Positions 21,335-31,762 of a DNA stretch of 64,000 nucleotides are shown here, piece by piece. The position numbers and the translations under genes were made by a program. Origin of the DNA: Anaerotruncus sp. (GTDB taxonomy: Bacteria; Bacillota; Clostridia; Oscillospirales; Ruminococcaceae); assembly GCA_021770005.1 (NCBI GenBank), contig JAETRV010000010.1, positions 1 to 64,000 of the forward strand. The letters run 5' to 3'. Numbering within the stretch: the first letter of the stretch is position 1; each line of letters starts with the position of its first letter. The notes beneath the pieces were generated by a model. The model did not search any database. It was not told where the DNA came from and saw only the letters and a program-made list of their open reading frames with translations.

Positions 21335-21354
21335 AATGCCTCCTTATCGTATTT

Positions 21355-21395
21355 AAGATATTTCTAATATACTATATTTTAGATATCTGTCAATT
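21355..21395 (-). promoter_or_regulatory. Promoter with overlapping AT-rich dyad, putative ArsR operator
   Basis: Minus strand TTGACA-16 nt-TATATT, with AGATATCT/AAGATAT dyad over the spacer. Confidence 0.5.
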
Positions 21396-21441
21396 AGGAT
21401 TCCTTCCCGCTCTCTTCTCCCCTCGGTTAGGGGCTATGAAA

Positions 21442-21474
21442 AAAGAGTGGCGCCCGGGAGGAATGCCACTCTTT
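21442..21474. terminator. Hairpin terminator downstream of nhaC
   Basis: aaagagtggcgcccgggaggaatgccactcttt. Confidence 0.65.
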
Positions 21475-21487
21475 CTAATCTATAATT

Positions 21488-23020
21488 TCAGGAATTAACA
21501 GATGCCGCAGAGTATTTGTGCAGGATCACCAGCGCGAGCATCAACACCGCCACCGAACTGATTAACGTCAGCAGGACATTGGCATCGGTAAAGCCCGCTA
21601 CCAGATAACCAACCACACAACAACCAGCCACCAGAATCGAATACGTCATCTGGGTGGAAACATGCTCGATATGGTTGCAGCCCGCACCAGTGGAGGAAAG
21701 GATCGTGGTGTCCGAAATTGGGGAGCAGTGATCCCCAAACACACTCCCCGCAAGGGTTGCCGAAAGCGCGACCACCAACAGCTGGGGCGCAATCGCGACG
21801 CAGGCCGGGACAACGATCGGGATCAGGATGCCAAAGGTGCCCCACGCAGTGCCCATTGCGAACGAGAGGAATGCCGCGATCACAAAGATAATCGCTGGAA
21901 GCAGCGCACCCGGGATGCTGCTTTTTTCAACCGAGTCGCGGACAAATTCACCGGTCATGAGCAGATCGCGGCAGACGCCCGAGATGGTCCACGCAAGGAT
22001 CAGGATGATGTCCGCAGGGACCATAGATTTGACCCCTTCTCCGATGCCGCCCATGAAGTCCCGGAAACGGACAACTCCGCGCGGAACAAAGAGCAGGAAC
22101 GCCACCACCAGCGCGCCGAACCCGCCGAGCACCAGCGCCTCGGCGGCCACACAGTTGCCGAACGCTGCGCCGATCGAATGGTAAGCAGGGTCGTCGCCCC
22201 AGTAGCCGCCGTTATAAAGCATCCCGAGCACCGAGAAGATGATCAGGGCAATGACCGGGATCAGCATATCATACACCTGCCCCTTTTCAGAGACCTTCAT
22301 ACCGCTCGAGGTGTTGGTGTCGATCGCACCGAGGTCGCCCCCCTCTGCGCGCCGCTCGGCTTTCGCCATTGGGCCGAAATCAAGGCTGGTGCAGCTCAGG
22401 ACTACCACCAGGAAGATCGAAAGCAGTGCATACAGGTTATACGGGATGGTCGAGACAAACGCCGCAAGGTCGCTTTCAAATGCGCCGGTCACCTGTAGGT
22501 TGGAACCGACCGCCGCGGCCCAGCTCGAGACTGGCGCGATGATGCAGACCGGCGCTGCTGTCGCATCGATGATATAAGCCAGCTTGGCGCGCGAAACCCC
22601 ATATTTATCGGTGACCGGCTTCATTACCGTCCCGACTGTCAAGCAGTTGAAATAGTCGTCGATAAAGATGAGCGCGCCCAATGCACTGGTTGCAAGCTGT
22701 GCGCTGCGCTTGCTCTTGAGCTTCTCCGAGGCCCAGCGCCCGTATGCGCGCGAGCCGCCCGCCATCGAGACCACTACCACCAGCGCGCCCAGCAGCGCCA
22801 GAAAGAGCAGGATATTGACATCCATCCTCTGCGCCATCAGCTTAAAAGCAGTGTCCACCGTTCCCACGATCGGGTTCAGGCCGGTGCTCACCGAATAGAT
22901 CAGCGTCCCGGTCAGGATTCCGACCAGCAGCGAGGAAATCACCTCTTTGGTAATCAGCGCAAGTGTGATTGCGATTACCGGCGGCAGCAGCGAAAGGATG
23001 CCAGCATAATAAGGTTCCAT
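21488..23020 (-). CDS. Na+/H+ antiporter NhaC family protein
   Basis: About 510 aa, many TMs, DHCSPISDTTILSSTGAGCNHIEHVSTQ; start placed at MEPYYAGILSLLPP (23020). Confidence 0.9.
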   Translation of the reverse strand: MEPYYAGILSLLPPVIAITLALITKEVISSLLVGILTGTLIYSVSTGLNPIVGTVDTAFKLMAQRMDVNILLFLALLGALVVVVSMAGGSRAYGRWASEKLKSKRSAQLATSALGALIFIDDYFNCLTVGTVMKPVTDKYGVSRAKLAYIIDATAAPVCIIAPVSSWAAAVGSNLQVTGAFESDLAAFVSTIPYNLYALLSIFLVVVLSCTSLDFGPMAKAERRAEGGDLGAIDTNTSSGMKVSEKGQVYDMLIPVIALIIFSVLGMLYNGGYWGDDPAYHSIGAAFGNCVAAEALVLGGFGALVVAFLLFVPRGVVRFRDFMGGIGEGVKSMVPADIILILAWTISGVCRDLLMTGEFVRDSVEKSSIPGALLPAIIFVIAAFLSFAMGTAWGTFGILIPIVVPACVAIAPQLLVVALSATLAGSVFGDHCSPISDTTILSSTGAGCNHIEHVSTQMTYSILVAGCCVVGYLVAGFTDANVLLTLISSVAVLMLALVILHKYSAASVNS

Positions 23021-23374
23021 GATTTTAACCCCTCCATTCAAGCTACTGACCGTCAAGCCGTCTGCGCGCGGCAGCAGGCTTTGGCGGTGCAGAAAAACAA
23101 CCTCTTGGTATAGAATCGCATAGAGCGCCTGAAAAGTCAACAGATTTTCGGTATTTTCTCCATTTTATGCATATTTATTCATGGAAATCCCCGAAATCCT
23201 ATCAAATTTTCCCGTTATTTTGGCCGTTCTTCCAGAAAAAAAGCAGAGCCACCCCCGCCGCACTGTTTACAAAACCCGTAAAAATCGTTATAATCGAAGT
23301 ACTCCAATGTGCGTCCGGCTGTATTGTACAGGCGGTAAACCGCCCCGAACGCCTCGGAAAGGATTGGGACAGAG

Positions 23375-24184
23375 ATGGAACGGTTAATTGTACTCGGCAC
23401 CGGGAATGCCATGTGCACCAAATGCTACAATACCTGTTTTGCGGTTGATACCGGTGAAGGGGTCCTCCTGACCGATGCCGGAGGCGGGAACGGCATCCTC
23501 GCGCGTCTGGAAACCGCCGGAATCGGCTATGGCAAGCTTCACCATATGATCGTCACCCACGAGCACTGCGACCATCTGCTCGGGGTGGTCTGGGTGGTCC
23601 GCAAAATCGCAACGCTGATGCGCAGCGGGGCCTATGACGGGGATTTCCGGATCTACTGCCATGCAGGGCTGGTCGAACCGATCCGGGCAATCTGCGGCTT
23701 CACCCTGCAAAAAAAATTCACCAGCTTGTTCGACCAGCGGATCTGGTTTGTCCCGGTGGCGGACGGCGACCTGCTCAACCTGCTCGGCTGTGAAACCATC
23801 TTCTTTGATATCCATTCGACCAAAGCCCCGCAGTTCGGGTTCGCCTGCCGCCTGCCCAGTGGGAAACGGCTCACCTGCTTGGGGGACGAGCCGTACAACC
23901 CACTTTGCGAACAGTATGTCGCTGGATGCGACTGGCTTCTGAGTGAAGCATTCTGTCTGTATGGGGAGCGGGAACGGTTCAAGCCGTACGAAAAGCACCA
24001 CAGCACAGTCAAGGATGCGTGCCAGCTCGCGGAGCGGCTCGGCGTGCCCAATCTGGTGCTCTGGCACACCGAGGATAAAAACTATGAACAACGGCAGGCG
24101 CTTTATACCGCCGAGGGAAGGATGTACTACCATGGACGGCTGTTCGTCCCCTATGACCTCGACGTCATCCGCCTGTCCGAGTGA
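23375..24184 (+). CDS. MBL fold metallo-hydrolase (ribonuclease Z-like)
   Basis: VTHEHCDHLLG metal motif, TCLGDEPYNP, SEAFCLYGER..KHHSTV. Confidence 0.88.
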   Translation: MERLIVLGTGNAMCTKCYNTCFAVDTGEGVLLTDAGGGNGILARLETAGIGYGKLHHMIVTHEHCDHLLGVVWVVRKIATLMRSGAYDGDFRIYCHAGLVEPIRAICGFTLQKKFTSLFDQRIWFVPVADGDLLNLLGCETIFFDIHSTKAPQFGFACRLPSGKRLTCLGDEPYNPLCEQYVAGCDWLLSEAFCLYGERERFKPYEKHHSTVKDACQLAERLGVPNLVLWHTEDKNYEQRQALYTAEGRMYYHGRLFVPYDLDVIRLSE

Positions 24185-24196
24185 TCGGGAGGTCCT

Positions 24197-25168
24197 ATGC
24201 CTGCTGCAAAACAAACCATCCTGCGCCTGCTCGAGCAGAACCGCGGCGTGTCCCTTTCGGGGGAACAGATTGCCCAAGAGCTGCATATCTCACGGGCTGC
24301 AGTCTGGAAGGCGGTCAACCAGCTCAAAAAAGAGGGATATCGGATCGAGGCTGTCCAGAACAGGGGATACCGGCTCGACCCGGACACCGACCTGCTCTCT
24401 GCCGAAAGCATCCGCGCCCGCCTTCCGTTCGACCTGCCGCTCTTTCTGGAACGGAGCCTGCCCTCGACCAACCAGACTGCAAAAAAGCTGGCCATTGACG
24501 GCGCGGCACATGGCACGACCGTCCTCGCCGGGGAGCAGACCGAGGGCCGCGGGCGGCTGGGACGCTCGTTCTTTTCCCCCGCCGGTTCCGGGCTTTATAT
24601 GAGCGTCCTGCTCCGCCCCGCGATCGGCTCGGCAGACGCGGTGCTGGTCACCATCGCGGCGGCGGTTGCGGTCTGCCAGGCGGTCGAGGAAATCACGGGG
24701 ATCCAGCTCGGGATTAAATGGGTCAACGACCTGCTGCTCGGCAAAAAGAAGGTGGGCGGCATCCTCACCGAGGGGATCACCGCGTTTGAGAGCGGCGCGG
24801 TCGAAGCGGTGGTCGTTGGGGTAGGGCTAAACCTCACCGACGCCCCCTTCCCTCCGGAGCTGAACGAGATCGCTTGTTCCCTTTTTGGCAGCGAACGTCC
24901 CAGTGTGACCCGCAACGAGCTGGCCGCTGCCATCCTGCGCCGCCTGTTCCTCTTTGCGGAGGACTTCCCTTCCCGCTCGTTCCTCGCGGAATATCGGAGA
25001 CGTTCGACCGCGCTCGGCAAACAGGTAGAAATCTTCGGCCAGGGCGCCTCCCCGTGCACCGCGCTCGCCGTTTCGATCGCGGACGACGGCGGGTTGATTG
25101 TCCGCTATCCGGATGGCCGGGAGGAGACACTGCGGTCGGGCGAAATCAGCATCCGCCCACTTGCATAA
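24197..25168 (+). CDS. birA: Bifunctional biotin--[acetyl-CoA-carboxylase] ligase/repressor
   Basis: N-terminal HTH; STNQTAKKLA, GEQTEGRGRLGRSFFSPAGSGLYMS, GIKWVNDLLLGKKKVGGILTE. Confidence 0.93.
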   Translation: MPAAKQTILRLLEQNRGVSLSGEQIAQELHISRAAVWKAVNQLKKEGYRIEAVQNRGYRLDPDTDLLSAESIRARLPFDLPLFLERSLPSTNQTAKKLAIDGAAHGTTVLAGEQTEGRGRLGRSFFSPAGSGLYMSVLLRPAIGSADAVLVTIAAAVAVCQAVEEITGIQLGIKWVNDLLLGKKKVGGILTEGITAFESGAVEAVVVGVGLNLTDAPFPPELNEIACSLFGSERPSVTRNELAAAILRRLFLFAEDFPSRSFLAEYRRRSTALGKQVEIFGQGASPCTALAVSIADDGGLIVRYPDGREETLRSGEISIRPLA

Positions 25169-25203
25169 AGTTGCGGAAAGATTCCGGATCTGAGCGGTAT
25201 TTC

Positions 25204-25232
25204 TTGACAAAACCGCCGATTTGTACTAATCT
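25204..25232 (+). promoter_or_regulatory. sigma-A type promoter for [FeFe] hydrogenase gene
   Basis: TTGACA-17 nt-TAATCT. Confidence 0.55.
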
Positions 25233-25317
25233 TCCATTGAGGTGTTCTTTATGCTTCCTGGCCGGCGCAAACTACCGGCCGTACATCAAAAAACTGTCTG
25301 GAAATGAGGTAGACTGT

Positions 25318-26823
25318 ATGAGAGGTATCTATTCTTCTGTCACCGACATCCGGCGCAAGGTCTTTACCGAGGTTGCGCGCCTTGCCTACGAGGGCGGGGA
25401 TTATTCCCGCATCGAAGAGCTACCTTATAAAATCCTGCCCGGGGAGGTCGCCGGTTACCGGGATTCGATCTTTCTGGAGCGGGCGATCATCGGTGAACGC
25501 CTGCGTCTGGCCATTGGGCTGCCGCTGCGCCCGGTGGATGAACACGCCCCCCTTTCTCAGGGGATCGACGAGAGCGCAATCGCTGAAAAGTATTATGATC
25601 CGCCGCTGATTAATATCATCAAATTCGCCTGCAATGCCTGCCCCGATAAAAAATTCCATGTGACCGATGCCTGCCAGGGCTGTCTGGAAAACCCCTGCAA
25701 AGAGGTCTGCCCGAAAGGTGCCATCTCGATCCAACACGGCAAATCGGTGATCGACCAGTCCAAGTGTGTCAAATGCGGCCGCTGCAAGGATGTCTGCCCA
25801 TACGGGGCAATCCTCAAGTTCGAGCGCCCCTGTGCCAAGGCCTGCGGCATGGATGCTATTGGCTCGGACGAACATGGCCGCGCCACCATCAACTATGACA
25901 AGTGCGTCTCCTGTGGGATGTGCCTGGTCAACTGCCCGTTCGGCGCAATCGCGGACAAGGGGCAAATCTTCCAGCTCATCCAGTCGATCAAGAAGGGGGA
26001 CCGGGTCATTGCGATCGTTGCGCCCGCGTTCCTCGGGCAGCTCGGGCCCGACCTCACCCCTGAAAAGTTCAACAGCGCGATGAAGCAGCTCGGGTTCGAT
26101 AGCGTAGTCGAGGTTGCGATCGGCGCTGACCTGTGTACCATCGAGGAAGCCAAGGATTTCATGCGCGCCGTCCCCAACGAGCAGCCGTTTATGGCGACTT
26201 CCTGCTGCCCGTCCTGGTCGGTCATGGCGAAGAAGCTGTTCCCTGATCTCGCGCCTTACATCTCCATGGCGCTGACCCCGATGGTCCTGACCGCCCGTCT
26301 GCAAAAGAAGGAGCACAAAAACTGCAAGGTCGCCTTTATCGGCCCCTGCTCCGCCAAAAAGCTGGAGGCAAGCCGACGCACCATCCGCAGCGACGTTGAT
26401 TTTGTGTTGACCTTCGAGGAGCTGATGGGGATGGTGGTCGCCAAAGGGGTAGACTTCAAATCCTGTGAGGCGAACAAGCCGCTGATCGAGGCAACCGGCG
26501 CCGGACGTGGGTTTGCGGTGAGCGGTGGGGTCGCCCAAGCGGTTGCCGACGCGGTCAAGCGTCTCGATCCCAGCCGGGAGGTCAAGATCGCTTCTGCACA
26601 GGGCTTGCAGGAGTGCAAAAAGATGCTCATGCTCGCCAAGGCCGGAAAATACAACGGCTACCTGTTGGAAGGGATGGGCTGCCCGGGCGGATGTGTCGCC
26701 GGTGCGGGTACCCTCCAGCCGACTGCAAAATCTTCCGCGGCAATCGCCAAATACAAAAAGGACGCCGAGCTTCAGAATGCGCTCGACTCCAAATACGAGA
26801 TCACCCTCACCCTGCTGGATTGA
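25318..26823 (+). CDS. Monomeric [FeFe] hydrogenase (group B-like)
   Basis: Multiple ferredoxin-type Cys motifs; H-cluster motifs TSCCPSW, GPCSAKKLE, EGMGCPGGCVAGAG; start at MRGIYSSV, not at the extended ORF. Confidence 0.88.
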   Translation: MRGIYSSVTDIRRKVFTEVARLAYEGGDYSRIEELPYKILPGEVAGYRDSIFLERAIIGERLRLAIGLPLRPVDEHAPLSQGIDESAIAEKYYDPPLINIIKFACNACPDKKFHVTDACQGCLENPCKEVCPKGAISIQHGKSVIDQSKCVKCGRCKDVCPYGAILKFERPCAKACGMDAIGSDEHGRATINYDKCVSCGMCLVNCPFGAIADKGQIFQLIQSIKKGDRVIAIVAPAFLGQLGPDLTPEKFNSAMKQLGFDSVVEVAIGADLCTIEEAKDFMRAVPNEQPFMATSCCPSWSVMAKKLFPDLAPYISMALTPMVLTARLQKKEHKNCKVAFIGPCSAKKLEASRRTIRSDVDFVLTFEELMGMVVAKGVDFKSCEANKPLIEATGAGRGFAVSGGVAQAVADAVKRLDPSREVKIASAQGLQECKKMLMLAKAGKYNGYLLEGMGCPGGCVAGAGTLQPTAKSSAAIAKYKKDAELQNALDSKYEITLTLLD

Positions 26824-26847
26824 ACCAGCTTGAAACAGAAGCTGTGT

Positions 26848-26882
26848 GGAGTGGTGCAGCGAACGCTGTGCCACTCCGTTTT
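26848..26882 (+). terminator. Rho-independent terminator
   Basis: ggagtggtgcagcgaacgctgtgccactccgttttt. Confidence 0.8.
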
Positions 26883-26929
26883 TATGCTGCAAAAAGGGCG
26901 GAACAACTGCTCCGCCCTCAAAAATCATG

Positions 26930-27133
26930 TTACTTTTTAAAGAAGCTGCCAATCGCATCTAAACTAATCTTTGCCTTAATCCCATCGGCAATCTGGTTGA
27001 GCTGCTCCTCCGGGAGATCAACCCCCAGAAGCTTTTCTACTGTGGCAACAGGCTCTTTCATAAAGCTGTCCCGCAGCTCCTTGTCGTTTTTAATTTTATC
27101 GATCAGCTCTTCTATGCTCTTCTTAATATCCAT
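26930..27133 (-). CDS. Small helical protein (67 aa) in operon with reverse rubrerythrin
   Basis: MDIKKSIEELIDKIKNDKELRDSFMKEPVATVEKLLGVDLPEEQL..; 3 nt after rubrerythrin stop. Confidence 0.7.
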   Translation of the reverse strand: MDIKKSIEELIDKIKNDKELRDSFMKEPVATVEKLLGVDLPEEQLNQIADGIKAKISLDAIGSFFKK

Positions 27134-27136
27134 GGC

Positions 27137-27685
27137 TTACTTACCGAAATATCTGTTCAGCAGGCCATTGAATGCGCAGCCGTGACGGGCTTCATCTTTC
27201 GCCATCTCATGAACCGTGTCATGGATCGCATCCAGACCCAGCTCTTTTGCACGTGCAGCCAGCTTCTTCTTGCCGTCGCAAGCGCCGTTCTCAGCAGCAA
27301 CACGCAACTCAAGGTTCTTTTTGGTGTCAGCATTGACACATTCACCCAGCAGCTCTGCAAATTTTGCAGCATGCTCTGCCTCTTCATAAGCAGCCTTCTC
27401 ATAGTAGAGGCCGATCTCCGGATAGCCTTCACGGTGTGCCTGACGCGCCATTGCCAGATACATGCCAACCTCGGTGCACTCGCCGGTGAAGTTCATGCGC
27501 AGACCCTCAATGATCTCTGCATCAACACCAGCCGCAACGCCGATTCTGTGCTCATCCGCCCAGACCATCGAATCGCCCTTCTGCTCCTCAAATTTGGACG
27601 CAGGCGCTTTACACTGGGGGCAGAACTCCGGCGCAGAATCCCCTTCGTGAACGTATCCGCAAATGGTGCAAACAAACTTTTTCAT
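27137..27685 (-). CDS. Reverse rubrerythrin (N-terminal rubredoxin + diiron domain)
   Basis: [28 protein letters not shown] followed by ferritin-like EE..H helices. Confidence 0.92.
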   Translation of the reverse strand: MKKFVCTICGYVHEGDSAPEFCPQCKAPASKFEEQKGDSMVWADEHRIGVAAGVDAEIIEGLRMNFTGECTEVGMYLAMARQAHREGYPEIGLYYEKAAYEEAEHAAKFAELLGECVNADTKKNLELRVAAENGACDGKKKLAARAKELGLDAIHDTVHEMAKDEARHGCAFNGLLNRYFGK

Positions 27686-27810
27686 GTGAAACATCCTCCT
27701 AAGTTTTATTTCATTTTAAAAATGATTCCTGTTTTCATCTTGATACAAATATACCACAAGTGTATAGTTAAGTCAAGCCCTTTTTCGTTTCGTTTTCTAA
27801 AAATCGGTGT

Positions 27811-27894
27811 AATCGGACATCGGAACGGGCAGCCGCCCGCGGATCGTTCTGTCCATAACTCTGGTATAATCGCTGTTTTATTATTATACCATAC
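27811..27894 (-). repeat. Structured three-copy repeat, copy 2 (upstream of rubrerythrin)
   Basis: Minus strand GGTATAAT..ATTATACC hairpin + GAGTTATGGACAGAACGATCCGCGGGCGGCTGCCCGTTCCGAT. Confidence 0.7.
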
Positions 27895-28189
27895 GTCTCC
27901 GCCCGAAGGAACAGATATTTTGTAAATTTCTTTTGATCGTTCAAAATTTTCCTCTGCGAGGGTGCTGCATAATCTATCTGCCCTGCTCCATACTATAAGC
28001 GGACAACCTCAGCGCCAGTCTTTCTGAGGCCTGCGGCATCCCGCCACAGGAGGCCGCCAAAACCGGCTTTTGTCCAAACTGCACAGCCTATGACGGGGAT
28101 TACCCGTCCGCTTGAAAAAATCGGATTTTTTTCAAGCGACCAGCAATCTTGGTTTAAACCGCATTCCTGAAAGAAAAGAGGTGAACAAA

Positions 28190-28378
28190 ATGGCTCAGAA
28201 CAAAGCAAACAACAAAGCCACCAACAAGGCGCAGAACAGCGCATCCAACACCACAAACAATGCGTACGGCAATACCACTTCCAACTCGGTTTCGAACACC
28301 ACCGGCCGCAATGCTTATTCTCAGAAAAGCTCGCAGGCGAAAAAATCCGGCAGCAATGCAACCGACTGTAGCCACTAA
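28190..28378 (+). CDS. Asn/Ala/Ser-rich low-complexity 62-aa protein
   Basis: MAQNKANNKATNKAQNSASNTTNNAYGN..; AGAGGTG 7 nt upstream of ATG at 28190. Confidence 0.6.
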   Translation: MAQNKANNKATNKAQNSASNTTNNAYGNTTSNSVSNTTGRNAYSQKSSQAKKSGSNATDCSH

Positions 28379-28599
28379 CTTTTCCTCTCTTTTGAAAGTC
28401 AACGCGCGTTAGGGCGGCTCTCTTCGAAGCGGTGGGTAAACAACCGTAATCACGTGGAAAATGCCGTTGGCCGTTGACGATGCAATCCGAATCGAGGCCA
28501 TGAAAAGCGGCCTTCTGCGGTGTTTGGCACCGCAGGCTTGAAAACGGTCTTTTCACCGTTTTCAAGCGATCAAAGGATAACACCAGTCGAAAAACAGAT

Positions 28600-29053
28600 T
28601 GGCATGCCCCCTCTGGATCGGAAGGATCCGGAGGGGGCTTTTTCTCTTGTAAAAAGCCCCCTCTTGCCGCCCAAAGGCGGCAATTCACCCGAAAAATACG
28701 CTTCACAGGATAAAGTATTTCGCTCATTGCGATGAGCGGCCAAAGGCTCTGCCTTTGGAAACCGCGATTTTTTGAAAAAAATCGAGTAAAACTTTAGGGC
28801 TTGTTTGAAAATAGAGAAATTGACGGATTTTTCGCAAAAAATGAGCAGCTGCAAGGAAAAAAGCGCAGGAATACTTGATGTATTCCGAGCATTTTTGACG
28901 CGGCAGATGCCGCTTTTTGTAGAAAAAGACAGTAATTTCGATTTTTCAAACAGCCCCTAGAGCTTGAATAGGCTTTAAGAGCCGCCTTCGGCGGTTGACC
29001 TCCCCGAGGAGGGCATCCTGCGCCCATAAGTTTGGTCTGGAACCAAACTTATG
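28600..29053 (+). repeat. Mosaic intergenic repeat family, copy D (interrupted by nested MITE)
   Basis: gggggctttttctcttgtaaaaagccccctc..atcgagtaaaactttag | MITE | agcttgaataggctttaagagcc..cataagtttggtctggaaccaaacttatg. Confidence 0.7.
28798..28957. mobile_element. Nested MITE-like element with TAG target duplication
   Basis: TIRs ggcttgtttgaaaat / atttttcaaacagcccc flanked by TAG..TAG. Confidence 0.6.
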
Positions 29054-29918
29054 CTGTCTTGAATCCCAATCCGAGCACCTCGCTCGAATCGCTGACAATG
29101 ATGAACGCCTTGGGATCGATCTCATGCACCAGCCTGCGCAGAGGGACATACTGCTGCCGCCGCACCGCGACCAGCAGCACCTGTGTTTCTGTGCGGGTGT
29201 ATCCGCCGGCCGCCTTGAGCAGCGTGCACCCTCTCCCGAGCTCCTCCATCAGTCTCCGGGCAATTTCAGCATGTGCCCCAGAGATGATGTGCAGCAGCTT
29301 GCCGGTATCCATACCATAGAGCACTGTATCGATCACGCGGGCAGAGGTGTATACCGTCACCACCCCGTAAAGCGCCGTTTCAATGGTCCCGAACACCACT
29401 GCCGACAGCGCGATTACAAATAGGTCAATTAGCATCAGCAGCCGCCCAAGCTGAATATAGGGAAATTTTAACTGGAACAGGCGAGAGAGGATGTCGGTGC
29501 CGCCTGTGGTAAAACCGCGCATCAGGACAAGCGCCATCCCCGCTCCGAGCAGCGACCCTCCAAACAGGCAGGCGAGCAGGACATCCCCTTGGTAGACCGG
29601 CGCCCACTGCACCCCATAGTCAATCATGATGGATAGCAAAACCACCGTTCCGAGGGTTTTGAGGGTAAATGCCCAGCCCAGAAACTTCAGCCCGATTAAC
29701 AGCAGCGGGATGTTGATGAAAAAGGACCATGTGCCGATCCCGACCGTGGGGACCAGGCTATGCAGCACGACCGCGAGCCCGCTCGCGCCGCCAGGCGCAA
29801 TCTGATTAGGGGCAATAAACATCTGCATCGCCAACGCCATCACCAAACACCCCGCTGTCGTAAACAGCAGGTCCAATAAACTGTCCCTGTATCGCTTCCC
29901 TTGATCTGGATGGCCCAT
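29049..29918 (-). CDS. YitT family (DUF2179) membrane protein, second paralogue
   Basis: 289 aa; NQIAPGGASGLAVVLH, GFTTGGTDILSR, C-terminal DUF2179. Confidence 0.88.
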   Translation of the reverse strand: MGHPDQGKRYRDSLLDLLFTTAGCLVMALAMQMFIAPNQIAPGGASGLAVVLHSLVPTVGIGTWSFFINIPLLLIGLKFLGWAFTLKTLGTVVLLSIMIDYGVQWAPVYQGDVLLACLFGGSLLGAGMALVLMRGFTTGGTDILSRLFQLKFPYIQLGRLLMLIDLFVIALSAVVFGTIETALYGVVTVYTSARVIDTVLYGMDTGKLLHIISGAHAEIARRLMEELGRGCTLLKAAGGYTRTETQVLLVAVRRQQYVPLRRLVHEIDPKAFIIVSDSSEVLGLGFKTA

Positions 29919-29938
29919 AACGCCTATCCTCCGCTCAC

Positions 29939-30349
29939 TTACTCCTCTTCCACACGGTTTGCGAGGTCAAAGAGCTGATTGATTCTGTCGATCTCCCCCT
30001 TGATGTATAAGTACCCGAACAGCGCTTCCACGCCGGTCGCCCGGCGGTAGTCCGCCATGTCCGCATGTTTTGGCACGCTTGTCGTGTTCGCATTGCGTCC
30101 CCGTTTATAGACCGCCAGTTCCTCTTCGGTCAACACCTCGGAAATCCGCTCGAACGCACCCGACTGCGCGCCCGCGTTGACCAGCGAGACGGTCCGCCGG
30201 TGCATCTCGTTGACCGGCCGGTTGCCCTCCTCTACGACCCGCTGCCGGGCGCAAAGCTCATAGACCGCATCCCCAAGGAATGCCAAGGTCAATGGGCTGA
30301 GGAGCTTCAGGTCGGCGGACGGGACTCCTGTTCCCTGCATTCCAACCAC
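29939..30349 (-). CDS. mrnC: Mini-ribonuclease 3 (MrnC)
   Basis: LTLAFLGDAVYELCARQRV, RGRNANTTSVPKHADMADYRRATGVEALFGYLYIKGEIDRI. Confidence 0.9.
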   Translation of the reverse strand: MVGMQGTGVPSADLKLLSPLTLAFLGDAVYELCARQRVVEEGNRPVNEMHRRTVSLVNAGAQSGAFERISEVLTEEELAVYKRGRNANTTSVPKHADMADYRRATGVEALFGYLYIKGEIDRINQLFDLANRVEEE

Positions 30350-30352
30350 GTC

Positions 30353-31762
<1,410 letters not shown>

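Noticed and set aside
24874-25317. N-terminal extension of the hydrogenase ORF overlapping birA
   Set aside because: A promoter and RBS lie inside the extension; homology begins at 25318.
25420-26958. 512-aa ORF antisense to the hydrogenase gene
   Set aside because: Shadow ORF; the + strand has clear H-cluster and ferredoxin motifs.
27993-28727. 244-aa Cys/Trp-rich minus-strand ORF
   Set aside because: Antisense of the Asn-rich gene and repeats; residue bias reflects the complementary low-complexity codons.
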